The notes: generated by a model not told the origin, from the sequence alone. 64,000 nucleotides of DNA from Proteles cristata cristata (GCA_017311185.1 JAESUZ010003404.1:310001-374000); one strand, 5' to 3'; shown: positions 1-22,754, counted from the stretch's first letter. Translations and numbers: made by a program.

Positions 1-800
1 GATTGCAACACAGAGGGCTCCTGAACATACCTCCTCCCATTAACACATCATATCTACAGCAATATACAAAATATTTCCTCTGAAAGAAATCCAGAGCAAG
101 TCTGAGAAACTCCTACCCACCTGGTAAATGAGAAAAACAACCCCACATATTGTGTAGAAGAGGCTGAGACACAACTCAGCCATAAGGCTCACCCCTCACC
201 ACAGTGACACACCACTGGGAGGGAACAACCAGCATCTCCTTGAGGAGTGAAGGGTTGGGCTTAACATAGAAAGCCCCGAATTTTAAGACTTTCAACTGAG
301 AGACATGTTCCCAAAATGCCTGGCTCTGAAAGCCAGCTGGGGCTTGCGTCCACGAGTCCTAGGGGCTACGGTGAACATACAGTTCTTAACAGGTTGGTAA
401 AGACGGGTTGTGGCCATCCTATCGAGGCTCAGTGCACCAGCAGCTCACTGACATGCCTAGTTTTTCTCTGAAAGAAGCCTCTTCGAAACTCTTGAAAGCT
501 GTAGGCTGAGAGTCAAGCTCCTAAATGAACATACACCTAGCAGCTAACTGCTTCCTTCCTGGAGACCAGGGAGGCCAGCAGGCGCCATCTTTGCACTTTC
601 CATCTGCCCGGATCCAGGTGGCTGATCTCCACGTGAACACAGCTTGAGCACACACCTGGCACCCCACCCCGGCTTTTGTGGCCGCTCCCAAAGGAACATA
701 TCCCTTAACAGCCTGGTTCTCGCAGCCAGCAGAGCTGGTGATCATGTGTTCAACACAACCAACAATGGATAAACCATCCATATAGAAAATCAGTGAGAAG
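1..800. other. NME8 intron, probable degenerate L1 5' region
   Basis: No exon found. The segment around 290-700 (AGCTGGGGCTTGCGTCC...) resembles mammalian L1 5'-UTR sequence as I remember it and leads into ORF2-like sequence, but the match is weak. Confidence 0.3.
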
Positions 801-1113
801 ACTCTGGACTTACACTCTATGTTAGACCAGAGGGACTTAACATTTACAATACATTCTGTTCAAAAGCAGCAGAATACACATTCTTCTCAAGTGAACATGG
901 AACGTTCCCCAGGATAGATTATATGCTAGGCCATATCAAGCATCTTTTCTCACCACAATAATAGGAAACTCAACTACAAGAAGAAAACTGGAAAATTCAC
1001 GTATCTGTAGAGATTAAACACACTACTGAACAACCAATGGGTCAAAGAAGAAATCAAAAGAGAAATTTAAAAATACCTGAGACAAATATACATATATACA
1101 TATATAAAAAAAG

Positions 1114-1294
1114 AGGGGGCTGTCTAGGTGGCTCAGTCAGTTGAGCACCAACTTTGGCTCAGGTCATGATCTCACAGTCCATGAGTTCAAGTGTCACATC
1201 AGCCTTTATGCTGACAGCTCAGCCTGAAGCCTGTTTCGGATCCTGTGTCTCCCTCTCTCTCTCCCCACCTTCTGCCTCTCTCAAAAACATAAAA
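1114..1294 (+). mobile_element. CAN-SINE in L1
   Basis: Inserted between 17-bp copies AAATACCTGAGACAAAT (1071-1087) and AAATACTTGACACAAAT (1295-1311), with a short TA-rich spacer after the first. Confidence 0.88.
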
Positions 1295-1827
1295 AAATAC
1301 TTGACACAAATGGCAATATACCACATCAAGACTTACAGAATGCTACAAAAGAGTTCTAAGAAGGAAGTTTATAGTGATAAATGCCTATGCTAAAAAACAA
1401 CAACAAAAAAAGGATCTCAAATACACAACCTAAGTTCACACTTGAAGAAGCTAGAAAAAGAGAACTAATAAATCCAAAGTTAGTAGATGAAGGTAATAAC
1501 AGAGATCAGAGCAGAAATAAATAAAATACATACTAAATAGATAATAGAAAAATCAGTGAAGCTTAAAGCTGGTTTTTTGGAAAAAATAAAACAATTGACA
1601 AACATTTAGCTAGAGCATGAAGAAAAAAAGACAGAGGACTGAAATAAATAAAATTAGAGATGAAAGGAGACATTACAGAAGATAGCATACAAATCCAAAG
1701 GTTCTTAAGAGATTACTATGAACAAATATGACAGCACTATTGCAAAAAGTTATGTGCACACTCATGTTCACTGCATCATTGTTTACACAACCTAAGGTCC
1801 ACGGATTGATAAAGATAATGTGGCATA

Positions 1828-2047
1828 GGGGCATCTGGGTGCCTCAGGTTAAGCGTCCAATTTAGGCTCAGGTCATGATCTCATGGCTTATGAGTTTGAG
1901 CCCCATGTCGGGCTCTATGCTGACATCTCAGACCGTGGCGCCTGCTTTGGATTCTATGTCTCCCTCTCTCTCTGCCCCTCCCCTGCTGTGCTCTGTCTCT
2001 CTCTGCCTCTCTTTCAAAAGAAATAAACATTTAAATATTTATTTAGA
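1828..2047 (+). mobile_element. CAN-SINE in L1
   Basis: Flanked by perfect 17-bp duplications AAAGATAATGTGGCATA at 1811-1827 and 2048-2064. Confidence 0.95.
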
Positions 2048-2850
2048 AAAGATAATGTGGCATATATATGGAAATCCCACCATCTGGTGACAAAATACAT
2101 GGACCTTGAGGGCAATATTCTAAGTCAAATCAGTCAGAGAAAGACAAATACTATATGATCTCATTTATATGTATAATGTAAAAAAACTAAACACATCAAT
2201 ACAGAGAACAGAATGGTGGTTACCAGAGGTGGAAGGTGGGAAGAGGGGGAATTGGGTGAAGGCCTCCAAAAGTACAAACTTCCAGTTATACAATAAATAA
2301 GTTCTGAGGGTATAATATACAACATGGTGACTATAGGTAATAATACTGTACGGTATATTTGAAAGTTGCTGAAAGATTGGATCTTGAAAGTCCTCATGAC
2401 AGCAACAGGAAAACCTGTAACTACAGGAGCTGACAGATGTTAATTAAGATGTTAATTAAACTTAGGTAGGTGATCACATTTCACAATGCCTACAGATATC
2501 AAATCATTATGTTATACACTTTAAATTAATACAATGTAATTTGTCAGTTAAACTCAAAAAACTAGGAAGGAAAAGATTTGTCAACATGAAATGAGGAGAT
2601 CTGTTGGGAAATCTTAGCATGCCAACAGTGGGAAGTCCTCAGTAATTCCTAGTTATTACAATTTTCACAAACATGGAGGGGTGGGGGTGGGAGAGACACA
2701 GAAACAGAGAAGGGAAGGGGGGAGATTCCGTGACAAGTAAGAAAGCCTGAAAAGTAAAGAAAAACGTCCTTGCATGAGAAAAATCACCATTATAAATGTA
2801 AATTCCCTATATTTGTCATTTGTCAGGTTTCCATCAAAATGTTCGTTTTT

Positions 2851-3021
2851 GGGGGGCACCTGGGTAGCTCAGTCGGTTTAGAGCCTGGCTCTTGATTTCG
2901 GCTCGGGTCATGATCCCAAAGTCAAGATTGAGGCCCTCATCGGGCTGTGCACCGGGTGTGGACCCTGCCTGAGGTTCTCTCTGCCCCTCCCCACCTCAAA
3001 AAGTTAATTTTAATTTTAAAG
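2851..3021 (+). mobile_element. older CAN-SINE
   Basis: Head GGGCACCTGGGTAGCTCAG, divergent middle; duplications AATGTTCRTTTTT at 2838-2850 and 3022-3034. Confidence 0.88.
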
Positions 3022-3029
3022 AATGTTCA

Positions 3030-3569
3030 TTTTTTCCTTTTGTGCATACTATGGACATTAGCACATAACATAGCATATTAGACATAAAGTGCAAGCATTA
3101 TCCCCCGATTTACTGCTCTCCTTTCACATTTTAGGGTGCCCTTCAAAGTTTTAAATAATCAAATCTATTAACTTCTCCTTTTTTGGTATCTGTTTTGTGC
3201 TTTGTTTACAATGCCTTTCTCAACATAGGACAATACAAAGTCTTGACAATATTTTCTTCTAATACTTTAACGCATTTTTGTGTTCAGCTCTGCAACTGAT
3301 CTGTAATTTATTTATGTATATGATATGATAAAATGATATACCTTTCTTATACAGTTGACCCAATATTTCTAAGCCTGTTTTATTGAATTTTTTATCCTTT
3401 CCTGATTTAAACTGTTATTTTTTATAGCAAATATTTATACAAGCTTGAGCCTACACCTTCTCATTACTTCTATTTTCCAATATTTCTTGGCTCCTCTCTA
3501 CTTCCCGTCTCTTAAATTCATACTTTCCCTTTTTTCTGTGGTTGTTGTTGGTTTGGTGTGTGTGGATGT

Positions 3570-3625
<56 letters not shown>

Positions 3626-4130
3626 TGCATCTCTGTTTCAATAGCCCCAGTAGCTTTTATTTATTCTGATCACTTCCTCTGCAGCTTCTTTTCTTTCAGA
3701 ATTATGTTCATACTTGCACATGCTTTGTAGCTTATTTTTCAATTTTTAAATACCTTTCATGACACAGACGATGTACCTCACATGCAGGGTCTTATTCTAA
3801 GTATCCTGACCAGGTGGTCTCTTACCTTCATTTGTCAATCTGCCTGCTCCTCTTTCCACAGCAGTACGTACAGAGCTAGAAGACGCTAAAATAATACTCT
3901 GTTGTATGGATCTGTATACTTTATGACAAAAATTACGGACATTGTATGGAACCTATTCAGTGTTGCTCAACAGTCAGATTGATTTCAAACGCTTAACAGA
4001 CAACTTCGCCATAAATGCCCCTTTCTATATTTGTTTCATTATCTTTGCAGGGAAAATTGCAGTGTAATTGCTCAGTCAAAGGATACATGTGTTTTTAAGG
4101 TCTTTGATTCATACTGCCAAAAAAAAATCT
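3030..4130 (-). mobile_element. degenerate L1/HAL1-type pieces
   Basis: 3150-3440 and 3850-4130 read in reverse as worn L1 ORF2/3'-end sequence (TTTTGTGCTTTGTTTA; GTAATTGCTCAGTCAAAGG). A (TG)n run sits between. Weakly conserved. Confidence 0.5.
3573..3622. repeat. (TG)n microsatellite
   Basis: About 25 uninterrupted GT units; produces a false Cys-Val open frame. Confidence 0.97.
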
Positions 4131-4255
4131 GTACCGTTTAGACACTTAGATGATTACAAAATTTGGGGAAATTCTTTAGGGAAACAACAAAACAGATGTG
4201 ATGCATTTCTTAAGAATAAAATCGTCAGTAATCTGTTACCTGTATTGGGTATTAC

Positions 4256-13875
<9,620 letters not shown>

Positions 13876-13899
13876 TTATCCACTGTCACACGAAAAAAA

Positions 13900-14930
13900 A
13901 AAAAAAGGAAAGAAAAATAGAAAATGTTTACGAGGAAACATAAACGAGTTATTCTCTGTGCGTTCAGGTGGCACCCCCATGGGCCGTACACGTTTCCCCG
14001 GGCAGTGCCGGGTCACACACGCCCGTGTCCCGGGGAGCGGGGCCAGCGCCCCGGAACGGCCCGTCGCGCCGGGCTCGTGCTAAGCGTTGGCCGGACACAC
14101 GGTGAGAACGGGAGGAGGCCCCGCTCCTTAAGGGCCGTTTGCCCCCGTACTGTGATCCTTCTCTCCATTTCCACTTGCACACGTGTGAATGTGGAGCCGC
14201 CGCCGGGCTCACGGATCCGGGTTTGAGTTTCAGGCCGGGGCGCTGGAGCGTCCCGCGGCGAGAAGCCAGCGGGGCCCCCACTCCCCGGCGCGGGGCGCCG
14301 CGAGGGTGACAGCGGCCCCAGCGCGGAACGACCGGGCGGCCGGCCAACTGCGCCCCCCGAGCGGCGCCGCGTTCTCCAAGCCTCGCACGCAGCGGAGCCT
14401 CCGCTGAGGCTACGCGGGACGCTCCTGAGGGAGGGGCACTCCCTGGGGACCCCGACCGGCGCCCCGGGGGACTCCCGCGGGCCCGGGTACCTGGTGCCGG
14501 AACCCGCGCACAGCTTCCCGAAGCGGCGGCGAGACCCCAGGACCGCCCCGCGGCGGCAGGGCCACCACACCGCCCCCGCCGCGGCGCCGCGAGCCTGGCC
14601 CCCGCCCCTCGGGGGGCGGGGGGCCTCCCAGGAGTCTGTGCGCGGGCGCGGGGCGGCGACGTGCGCCCGCCGTGGGGCCGCCAGCTTCCCGCGCTCCCCG
14701 CGGGGAGACCCGCGCCGCGGTGCCCCTGCGCCTGCCCCTGCGCCCCGGGCAGCGCCCTCCGCTTCAGGTAGGCCCCTCGCCTGCGGCTCCGATGGCAGCT
14801 CTCCTGGCCCCGCCTCTTCGCCTGCGGGGCCTGACTTACGGCGGAACCGAATCCCTCGGACTGGCGTGGACGGTTCTCTGGAGCCCAGCGCGGCACCCCT
14901 CCCGGCGCTGCGCCTCCTCTTTCTTTGCCT
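13900..14930. promoter_or_regulatory. CpG island at the NME8 5' end
   Basis: About 1 kb of very GC-rich, CpG-dense DNA begins directly upstream of the NME8 start codon and ends at a SINE insertion. No TATA box is evident. A consensus plus-strand donor (TTCAG|GTAGGC, GT at 14768) would allow a divergent transcript. Long open frames here on both strands reflect GC content, not protein. An untranslated first NME8 exon may lie in the island, but I could not place it. Confidence 0.75.
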
Positions 14931-14967
14931 TCTTCTTCCGTTACTTGGAAATAGTTTCAGACGCTGG

Positions 14968-15218
14968 GGCGCCTGGGGGGCTCAGCCGGTTAAGCGTCCG
15001 ACTTCGGCTCAGGTGATGATCTCACGGTTCGAGGGTTCGAGCCCCGCGTCGGGCCCTGTGCTGACAGCTCAGCGCCTGGAGCTGCTTCGGATTCTGTGTC
15101 TCCGTCTCTCTCTGACCCTCCCCTGCTCGTGCTCTGTCGTGCTCTGTCTCTCTCTGTCTCAAAAATGAATAAACTACAAAAAAAATGAAATCCACTCATC
15201 TTTAAGAAAAAAGAAAAA
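14968..15218 (+). mobile_element. CAN-SINE at the edge of the NME8 CpG island
   Basis: Flanked by AAATAGTTTCAGACGYTGG at 14949-14967 and 15219-15237 (one difference). Head and box sequences close to consensus. Confidence 0.95.
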
Positions 15219-15237
15219 AAATAGTTTCAGACGTTGG

Positions 15238-15620
15238 GTAAGTGACACACAGAGCTCCCACACCCCTCCCTTAGCTTATCCCAAGGTCGGCGTCTTTCAG
15301 GACCATCGTGCTGGTATCGTCGAAGCCAGGAAGCTAACATTAACCCGGTACGCCCCGGCGCTACACAGACCTGATGTACATTCTTTTCAGTCGTCCCCCC
15401 CATGTCCGGTTTCTGGTCCAGGATCCACCCAGAGCCCTAGATTGATTGCGTGTAGCTGTCAGGCTTCCTTGGTCTCCTCCAACCTGGGACAGTCCTTCTG
15501 GGCCGTCTTGGTCTTTTATAACCTTGACGTGTGTGTCTTATCGCTTTGACGTGTGTGTCCTATTTATTTCATTGTGTACAGTTGCATTGGTAGAATTTAT
15601 ATCAGGAATATTTTTTAACG
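15238..15620 (-). mobile_element. degenerate L1M-type 3' end
   Basis: Reverse-oriented sequence with GTCCAGGATCCACCCAG, GTCTCCTCCAACCTGGGACAG and TTTATAACCTTGACGTG, resembling old L1 3'-UTR copies. Diverged. Confidence 0.45.
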
Positions 15621-16547
15621 TAACTTTCCACTTAAAATATTCTCCCTTCTTTTGCCAAAGTATGTCCCTTATACTTAACATCTTTTTCAATTTCCTCTAT
15701 TTTCTCGTATTCGTAGAATATGATTTGCTGTGTCTGCTGACCATCCTTGTTGATCTTTTTCCTTCTGGTGTTGTAACATCCGCCTATGAGCTCATATTGA
15801 GGAGAGATCGCTTTTCCAGTGAGCCCCTGTGTCAGGACTGTGGAAGAATAGCTCACAGTGCTGTCCTATGTGCCTTGCTTGGCCCGAACAATATTTAGTG
15901 TGCCAGATAAGTTGTGTGTTAATTTCTTAGCTTATATTTCCTATTTTACTTAACTGAAAATCTGAATCCACATCTATGGATAGCACAATTCCAAGACCTG
16001 AATTTCTCATCAATGACTTTTTATCCACTTAGAATTCCTATGGATGTCAAGCCTCCTTGCCCTTGTTACCAAGCCAGCTGGGCGAGAGGTTTGTTTATAG
16101 TCCCACTTCAGAAATGGAACAGCCCATCTTTATTTCCAGCAGCATCCAGGTAGTTGCAGCTACCTTTGAATATGGACATTGAACCCTCGACACCGAACCC
16201 CCATAATGTGTGATGTGCATATCAGAATCCCAGCCCCACCTGTTAAGGCTTGCTCTCCGATCCAGCACTCTAGTGTATCCTTCCTGTTTCAGGCATGCTC
16301 ACCTCTACAATTTCAATTTCCTGTTTTTCTTTCCTAAATATTTCTTCCTCTTAGTTTTCAGCTAAATGAAAAATCATTGAAAAAAATTTTAACTGTGTTA
16401 TTTTATTCAGTATTTCCACATGTTTAGACCTTCAGTGGTCATCTTTCTGCACTAGCTTGTTCAGCCATGGTGGCTGGAAATTAATCTGACTTTTCATCTC
16501 ACACCTCCCCTGTGGTTTTATGATTTTTAACTTCGTTTAAAAATCAA
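15621..16547. other. intergenic, nothing recognised
   Basis: AT-rich spacer between the NME8 promoter and the RPL7 pseudogene; no exon, RNA gene or clear repeat found. Confidence 0.5.
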
Positions 16548-17390
16548 CTCTTTTCTGGCTGGAACCATGGAGGGTGCAAAAGAGAAGAAAAAGAAGGTTC
16601 CTTTTGTGCCAGAAACCCTTAAGAAAAAGAAAAAGGGAAGGAATTTCGTAGAGTTGAAGACCGAGAGTCTGAAAAAAAAAGTTTGCCCAAAAGATGCTTC
16701 CAAAGACACAGAGGAAGCTTATCTATGACAAAACTTAGCATTGCCACAAGGAATATAGGCAGTTGTACAGAAGTGAGATTTGAATGGCTCGGAAGGCAAG
16801 TTTAAAGCTGGCAAGTTCTATGTACCTGCGGAATCCAAGTTGGCATTTGTCATCACGATCAGAGGTATCAATGGTGTGAGCCTAATAGTTCAAAAGGTGT
16901 AGTGGCTTCTTTGCCTTTGCCAGATCTTCACTGACACCTTTGTTAAGTTCAACAAGGCTTTCGCTAACATGCTAAGGATTGTGGAACCGTGTATAGCATG
17001 GGCGTACCCAAACCCGAAGTCAGTGAATGAATTGATCTACAAGGGTGGTTATGGCAACATCAACAAGAAGCCAGTCGTCCTGACAGGTAACACGTTGATT
17101 GCTCGATCTCTTGGTGACTCTGGCATCCTCTGCATGGGGGACCTGATTCATGAGATCTGTACTGTTGGAAAACATTCCAAAGAAGCAAATGACTTTTTAA
17201 TGGCCCTTCAAGTTATTTTCTCCACAAGAGGGAACAAAGAAGAAGACCACCCATTTTGTAGAGGGTGGAGAAGCTAGCAACAGGGACAGCCAGATCAATA
17301 GACTTATTAGAAGGATGAACTAAGGTATCGACCATGATTACTTTTGAAATCTGGTCAGTTAATAAATGACTACTTTCAAATCAAAAGAAA
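16548..17390 (+). pseudogene. RPL7: RPL7 processed pseudogene
   Basis: Intronless copy of the 60S ribosomal protein L7 mRNA. It starts with the TOP-like leader CTCTTTTCTGGCTGGAACC, has an ATG at 16567 ([10 protein letters not shown]) and ends with the L7 C-terminus and a stop at 17321, followed by AATAAA (17361) and an A-rich tail. Several frameshifts and in-frame stops interrupt it; the longest intact piece is 16969-17277 ([15 protein letters not shown]...). No convincing target-site duplication survives. Clearly non-functional. Confidence 0.93.
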
Positions 17391-19375
17391 ATTCAAACTT
17401 TCCTCAAGTTTTCTTAGTTTCCTCCGGTAAATAATTTTCAGAGAGAATGTTTCTGAGCCATCCTTAGCCACTACCTCTCCAGTGGTCTTACTTTTTTTCC
17501 CCACTGCCCCCATAATGAAGGTCTTTCTCTTCACCATTCATCAGAGTGAGACTGGCTGTATTTGGATAGATAAGGTGAGTGGCTTGATCTGGGAATTTTT
17601 TGTGTCCGCTTTTACTGGGGAAGAATTCTCTAGTAATATCTATAACTGGAGTATAGGTAGTGAGTATACCTTCAGGTAAATCCCCTATCCTCAGCAAGTT
17701 GCACATGGGTCACTCTGTTCTACCGAGGTGGCATCTTTCTTGTGGCCTTTTTATTTCTATGGTTTGCGGGAGAAATAGCTGCCAACATTCCCTACAAGTG
17801 TTCATCTTGATTCTGAGGAACGCACCTCCCATCAGCCCTGCCACACTCACTGTTTGTCTTTCCAATATGCTTAGCTGTTTCTTGGTATTAAGCTAACTGT
17901 TAGCTCCCTGATTTCTGGAGCCCATCTCACAAGCTTTTGTGGTTTAAGCCCAGAAAGCCATGTGGTAAACCTTTGGGAAACCTAAGTTTTCCTTTGGGCT
18001 CCTGTTGACAACAACACGGGTGTCACAGACCGTCCTCTTTAGGGATCTCTTTCTAACGCCAAATAACGGGTTGGACCAAAGAACAACCAAGGGTCAATTT
18101 ACCCACATGACATCCTGAGTCTGGTGGAATAGCAGTTATTAGAAATGTGTGACAGTCCTTTTGAAATACCAGATGGTGAAGTGCAGTGATAATATATACC
18201 CTTCATATGTATCCTTGATAGGGGAAGGTCCTATTAAGAAATCATTCTATAAGTCATTTTCCTCACTCTGGGAAGGAGAATCCTGTTCACAAAGGTCCAT
18301 TGTATCCCTTAATCTTTTGGTTGCTTCCTGCGTCCCAAGTATGCTCACATCAGTTGGAAGTCTTTGTTAGTAAAATTCTTTGCTAACCCAGAAATACGTC
18401 ATTGTGCCAGCACCTACAGAAAGAATTTAGCAGGTGTCACAAATGTACATGCACTAACTTCAAGCAAGTTCTTCACATAACATTTTTGCTATTTAAAGGA
18501 AAACATTACTGATACAACAAGAAGCTTCAATCTAGTCTTAAATGAGCACAAACATTTACCAGCGATCAAGACATGCAAGGCAGTCGGTGAAATCAGGTTT
18601 TGAAGCATCATTCCCACTAACTGCAAAAAACTTGAATGTTGAAGCTTCAAAACATGAACTTGGTGAGCTTTTGCTTTGGGTCTTCCCAGAACGCACTTCA
18701 AGGACAAATGCAGTTACTTACGATAAAATGTATTTATATTTATTATAGGAGACGGGAAGTTATAAATGCCAAATAGCCTTTGAGAGATCTTACTCCTGAA
18801 GGTATCTAATAGTTCATTTTTCTCCTTGTGTATATTTGACATTGTCCTTTTATGATTCATTAAAAGCATTCTCTCCTATGCTGACTTGCCTTTTTTCCCC
18901 ACTCACACAGCACCATATATAGTGTTCATATTTTTTTCCTCGGGTCATAGTTTTACTACAACGTTTCTCATCTGTATATTCTCTGAATCCCTAAATATAT
19001 ATGATAAGCCAGAGAAGAACAGGGTTGCAGAATTATTTTTGCTTTATTCTCTCTCTTGAGCTACTTATACATAAACACTCAAAATTTGTTAGTGAATTAG
19101 TGCATTTGAAAATAGCAGATATTCTTGACACATTCATGTGAACTCTTTAATGAGGATATACTAAACCTCTATTTTTAAATTCAAGCAGTCTGGCCCAGAT
19201 GGACTATATAAAGTAGTCTGCAATCAGGTAGACTATAAAGAAAATAAATGGCTTAGGGATTTACTCTAATTCATCACTTTAGCCAGAGATAGAATCCGAC
19301 TAGTCTCTCTAGGAGAACTTTATGCAATTTTTAATTTATATACCCTATTTTTCTTAGATCGAAGTTTCCAGATTC
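17391..19375. other. intergenic, nothing recognised
   Basis: Single-copy looking sequence. Several 60-78 codon frames occur on both strands without recognisable domains. No target duplications or tails seen. Confidence 0.5.
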
Positions 19376-19388
19376 TGAATTCCAATTT

Positions 19389-19597
19389 CAATTTTTTTAA
19401 TGTTTATTTATTTTTGAGAGAGAGAGAGGGAGAGTGGGTTAGGGGGAGGAAGAGAGAGATGGAGACAGAATCTGAAGCAGGCTCCAGGCTCTGAGCTGCC
19501 AGCACAGAAGCCGATGCGGGGTTCGAACCCATGAACTGTGAGATCATGATCTGAGCCGAAGTCGGACGCTCAGTTGGCTGAGCCACCCAGGTGCCCT
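19389..19597 (-). mobile_element. CAN-SINE
   Basis: Perfect 13-bp duplication TGAATTCCAATTT at 19376-19388 and 19598-19610. Confidence 0.94.
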
Positions 19598-19610
19598 TGA
19601 ATTCCAATTT

Positions 19611-21150
19611 AAAATATCTGAATAATAGTACTGAAGCATATATGCTCTCTTTCCATTGATAAGATGAAGCCTCTGAAAATCATGAAAACTCATAATATTA
19701 AAAATTCACATTGAAAGAACGTATTATTACTGTAATCTATTGGAAACTGCAAGATTGATAGATCTGGGTTGGGAAACTCATTCTGTGTAGTCTTTAAGTC
19801 AGAGCAAATCTGCTTGCCTGAAATTAATCAGGATGAGGCTTTGAAAATCGGATCTTCCTCCCTGTTCACAGATTCAGAATTGCAATAAACCACAACAGCT
19901 GACTACCCTTCTGCACATCCGGCCCTGATTTTTCGGGCAGTGGGAATATTATTTTCCACACGTCACGATATTTCTTGCTACATTCACATAAAACCATGAT
20001 TCTTAATAAATCAGATGAGGAGAGAAAGGCAGGTGTGGGAGAGTGGCAGAATTACCTTGTGACATCCGAGCCGTCATCAGTGCTGTGCTGGTAAAGGTTA
20101 ACAACTAGCTCTCTTGGAAATTATTACAAATTTTTGCAAATTTTACTGGCCTAAATAATGTGTAGCAAAAGGTAACAAATAGTTAGAAATATACAAAATT
20201 CCATTGCAAATTCCACATAACCAGTTAATTTTTATGGAATGTTTTCACTGATTTTTCCCAGACTCTTGCATTCAAAGCCTATTTATAGTTGCAATTCATT
20301 CACAGCTTCCCAGATTCCAAATAGGATTAAATACTTGGCCACTTTTGCCATTAAAGTCATGTTCAGTGTAGAAACATGTCTAAATACCAGTTTTCATACA
20401 GTTTTATCTCCTTACCATGAGTGGCTTCAAAAAAGTAGTCATTTTCTCATTGTTTTTAAAATATCACTCTAATCTTGAACACATGGGTAATGTTGATTAT
20501 GTTTTAAAATATATCTACTGGATGGCAAAATACTGACAAACGCATGTCCTCAAATTTGAAACCCTTATTGCAAAATAAAAATAAGCTTTCGCAGGAGATA
20601 GCCAGTAAAAGTCTATGTGGGAAAACCATTGTCATAGGTAGGTACTCTGCCTATGAAAAAAGCCACAAAAAGCATCGCAAAGATTCTACTATTTTAAGAT
20701 CGTGACTTTTGGCTAACACTATGGAATATGTTAAGTAACTTGGGCAACCACAGGTCCATAAGTTGTTTTGGAATGGACACAGGAGCCTGTCAGCATCATT
20801 CAGGAATAATCATTGTATTCAGGATTTGTACCACCTGGTTTTGCTGGAGCTCAGGAGTGAAGCGTGAAAGGCGAGAGGAAAATCAATGGCCACATGTAGC
20901 TAGGATGTGCCTGTGTGGGACCAGCTGCCTGCAAGAAACACTCAACAGAACTTGAGCTTCCTGGTGCCTCTGCATGTATGTGGGTGGTTAACGACCTAGA
21001 GACAAAGCGTGTACTCTGCAACACGGAACCAGAGGACAAAGAAGCCTTTGAGAGCCCTGCTGATAATGAATACATACATATTAACAAAGAATAATGTTCC
21101 TCTCATTTTTTCAGTTTAGAAAATAAACACAATTAGAAAAAAATCTACCT
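19611..21150. other. intergenic, nothing recognised
   Basis: AT-rich DNA with no exon signature, RNA gene or clear repeat. Confidence 0.5.
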
Positions 21151-21166
21151 TTTTCTTCCTTTTGTT

Positions 21167-21366
21167 TAATGTCTATTTATTTTTGAGAGACAGAGACAGA
21201 GCATGAATGGTGGTGGGGCAGAGAAAGAGGGAGACACAGAATCCGAAGCAGGTTCCAGGCTCGGAGTGTCAGCACAGAGCCTGAAGTGGGGCTTGAACCC
21301 AAGAAATAGGACATCATGACCTGAGCCAATGTAGGATGCTCAAACGACTGAGCCACCCAAGTGCCC
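21167..21366 (-). mobile_element. CAN-SINE
   Basis: TTTCTTCCTTTTGTTTA before and TTTCTTCCATTGTTTA after act as the duplication. Confidence 0.9.
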
Positions 21367-21381
21367 CTTTCTTCCATTGTT

Positions 21382-21434
21382 TAAAATTTGTATTTATTTT
21401 TGAGAGAGGGAGACAAGGGATCCTAAGCAGGCTC
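21382..21434 (-). mobile_element. truncated CAN-SINE fragment
   Basis: Only the tail and GA-rich segment (TATTTATTTTTGAGAGAGG to AAGCAGGCTC); it directly follows the complete copy. Confidence 0.75.
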
Positions 21435-21779
21435 TTTTTCTTCCTTTAACCTCACAGATTATCTTTGCACACCTCAGGGAAGTTGTCTGAAACACACTGG
21501 AGACTCCTGGATATAAAATCAAGATATTCTCAAAATATCTGGGCAGGAGACAGAGATTTGCAGATAACTGGCACATTAAGGACATAGGAGTAGAGGTGAT
21601 GCCTTCCCCCCTTGCTGGCCCTCCCCCAGGAAAGTATGTCATTTGAAAAAGTGAGGCCCAAGAGGGTACACTAGGAACATCAAGGTTTAGGAACAGAAAA
21701 AGGGAAGTTAATGAAAATTGAGAAGGAATAGCCAAAACGGTAGAAGAACCAAGAGCAGATAATGTCATAAAAATCAAAG

Positions 21780-22065
21780 GATGAGACAACTGTAAAGGCA
21801 AGAATTGTCAATATCGCGAAATGCTACAGTGTGGTCAAACTAAGAAATGGTCCAACGAAATGTTGCTCACGTGCACTGAACAACAAAGAAGGCAGTGTGG
21901 ATGTCAGGAGAGTGTGTTCAGTGGAGTAGCCTGGGGCAAGTCACTGGAGGGAATGTCAACTGAGAAAGCAGAGGCAAAGAGAATCAACAGCTCTTTCCAG
22001 AAACTTAAGGATGGAAAGGGGGATGGTTGCCACAGGAATGTGGGTGGTGGCAGGCTGGTTTAAGT
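21780..22065 (+). repeat. piece of the ancient long dispersed repeat
   Basis: Contains TTCAGTGGAGTAGCCTGGGG and ACAGCTCTTTCCAGAAACTT in the order known for the distal part of that repeat. Confidence 0.5.
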
Positions 22066-22386
22066 TCCTTTTCAATCGAATGGAAGAAATTTGCTACACT
22101 GTATTAAATGCTGATTTTTAGAAGCCAGGAGGGCAAAGGTTGAAAAATAGTAGCCCTTGAGGAAATGGGAAAGGACCCCAGAGGAGAGGAGTGAAACTCC
22201 TCCCTGTGGGACCAAAGAAATATAAGTTTCTTGTCTCCTGTTTTTCTCTATTTTACACATATTTATATCAAATATCTTATGCTTTTACTGACTTTTCTGC
22301 TGTCTGTAGGCAAATTACTTCTATTACAAGTATCTTAGATGTTCCCTACAGCCTCGAAATGTTACCATTTAAGAAGTCTATACCCA

Positions 22387-22542
22387 GGGGCTCAGTCGGT
22401 TAAGCGTGGGACTTTGGCTAAGGTCATGATCTCCTGGTTTGTGGGTTCCAGCCCCACTTCTGCTTCAGATCGTCTGTCTCCTTCTATCTCTGCTCCTCCC
22501 CTGCTTGCACTCACTCTCTCTCTCTCTCACTCAAATAATTAT
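22387..22542 (+). mobile_element. CAN-SINE, internally shortened
   Basis: Starts inside the head (GGGCTCAGTCGGTTAAGCG); part of the middle is deleted; CT-rich end at 22510-22530. Confidence 0.88.
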
Positions 22543-22754
22543 TAAAGAAGTATTAAACAAATAACAAATAAAATTGATACCCATAAGGTATATTTTTATC
22601 CGGTCAGTTCTCACCAGCCCCTAAGGACCTGACTTTATTGTACTCGCTGACCTTTGTCCCACTTTTGTCCTCAAGCTCTGCTTTCCGGCTTAGCTCTCAA
22701 GTCAGGCAAAGAGAAAGCAAAACTGCCTAGAGCAGAGCGACTGACCTTCCCAGC

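Larger units (their letters stand above)
800..2575 (+). mobile_element. L1 remnant (ORF2 and 3' end), split by two SINEs
   Basis: 800-1087 and 1295-1740 read as decayed ORF2 (e.g. GTGAACATGGAACGTTCCCC..., GCTGGTTTTTTGGAAAA); 1745-1827 and 2048-2575 are L1 3'-end sequence (ATGATCTCATTTATATG, GGTGACTATAGGTAA). Much of ORF2 between is missing. Confidence 0.75.

Noticed and set aside
3445..3730. Cys-Val repeat protein
   Set aside because: Translation of a (TG)n microsatellite.
13964..15168. 310- and 224-codon frames near the NME8 promoter
   Set aside because: Composition artefact of the CpG island; one runs into a SINE.
14968..15218. tRNA gene from A- and B-box sequences (also at the other SINE heads)
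   Set aside because: These are tRNA-derived SINE heads with diverged arms and no cloverleaf, followed by SINE bodies and flanked by target duplications.
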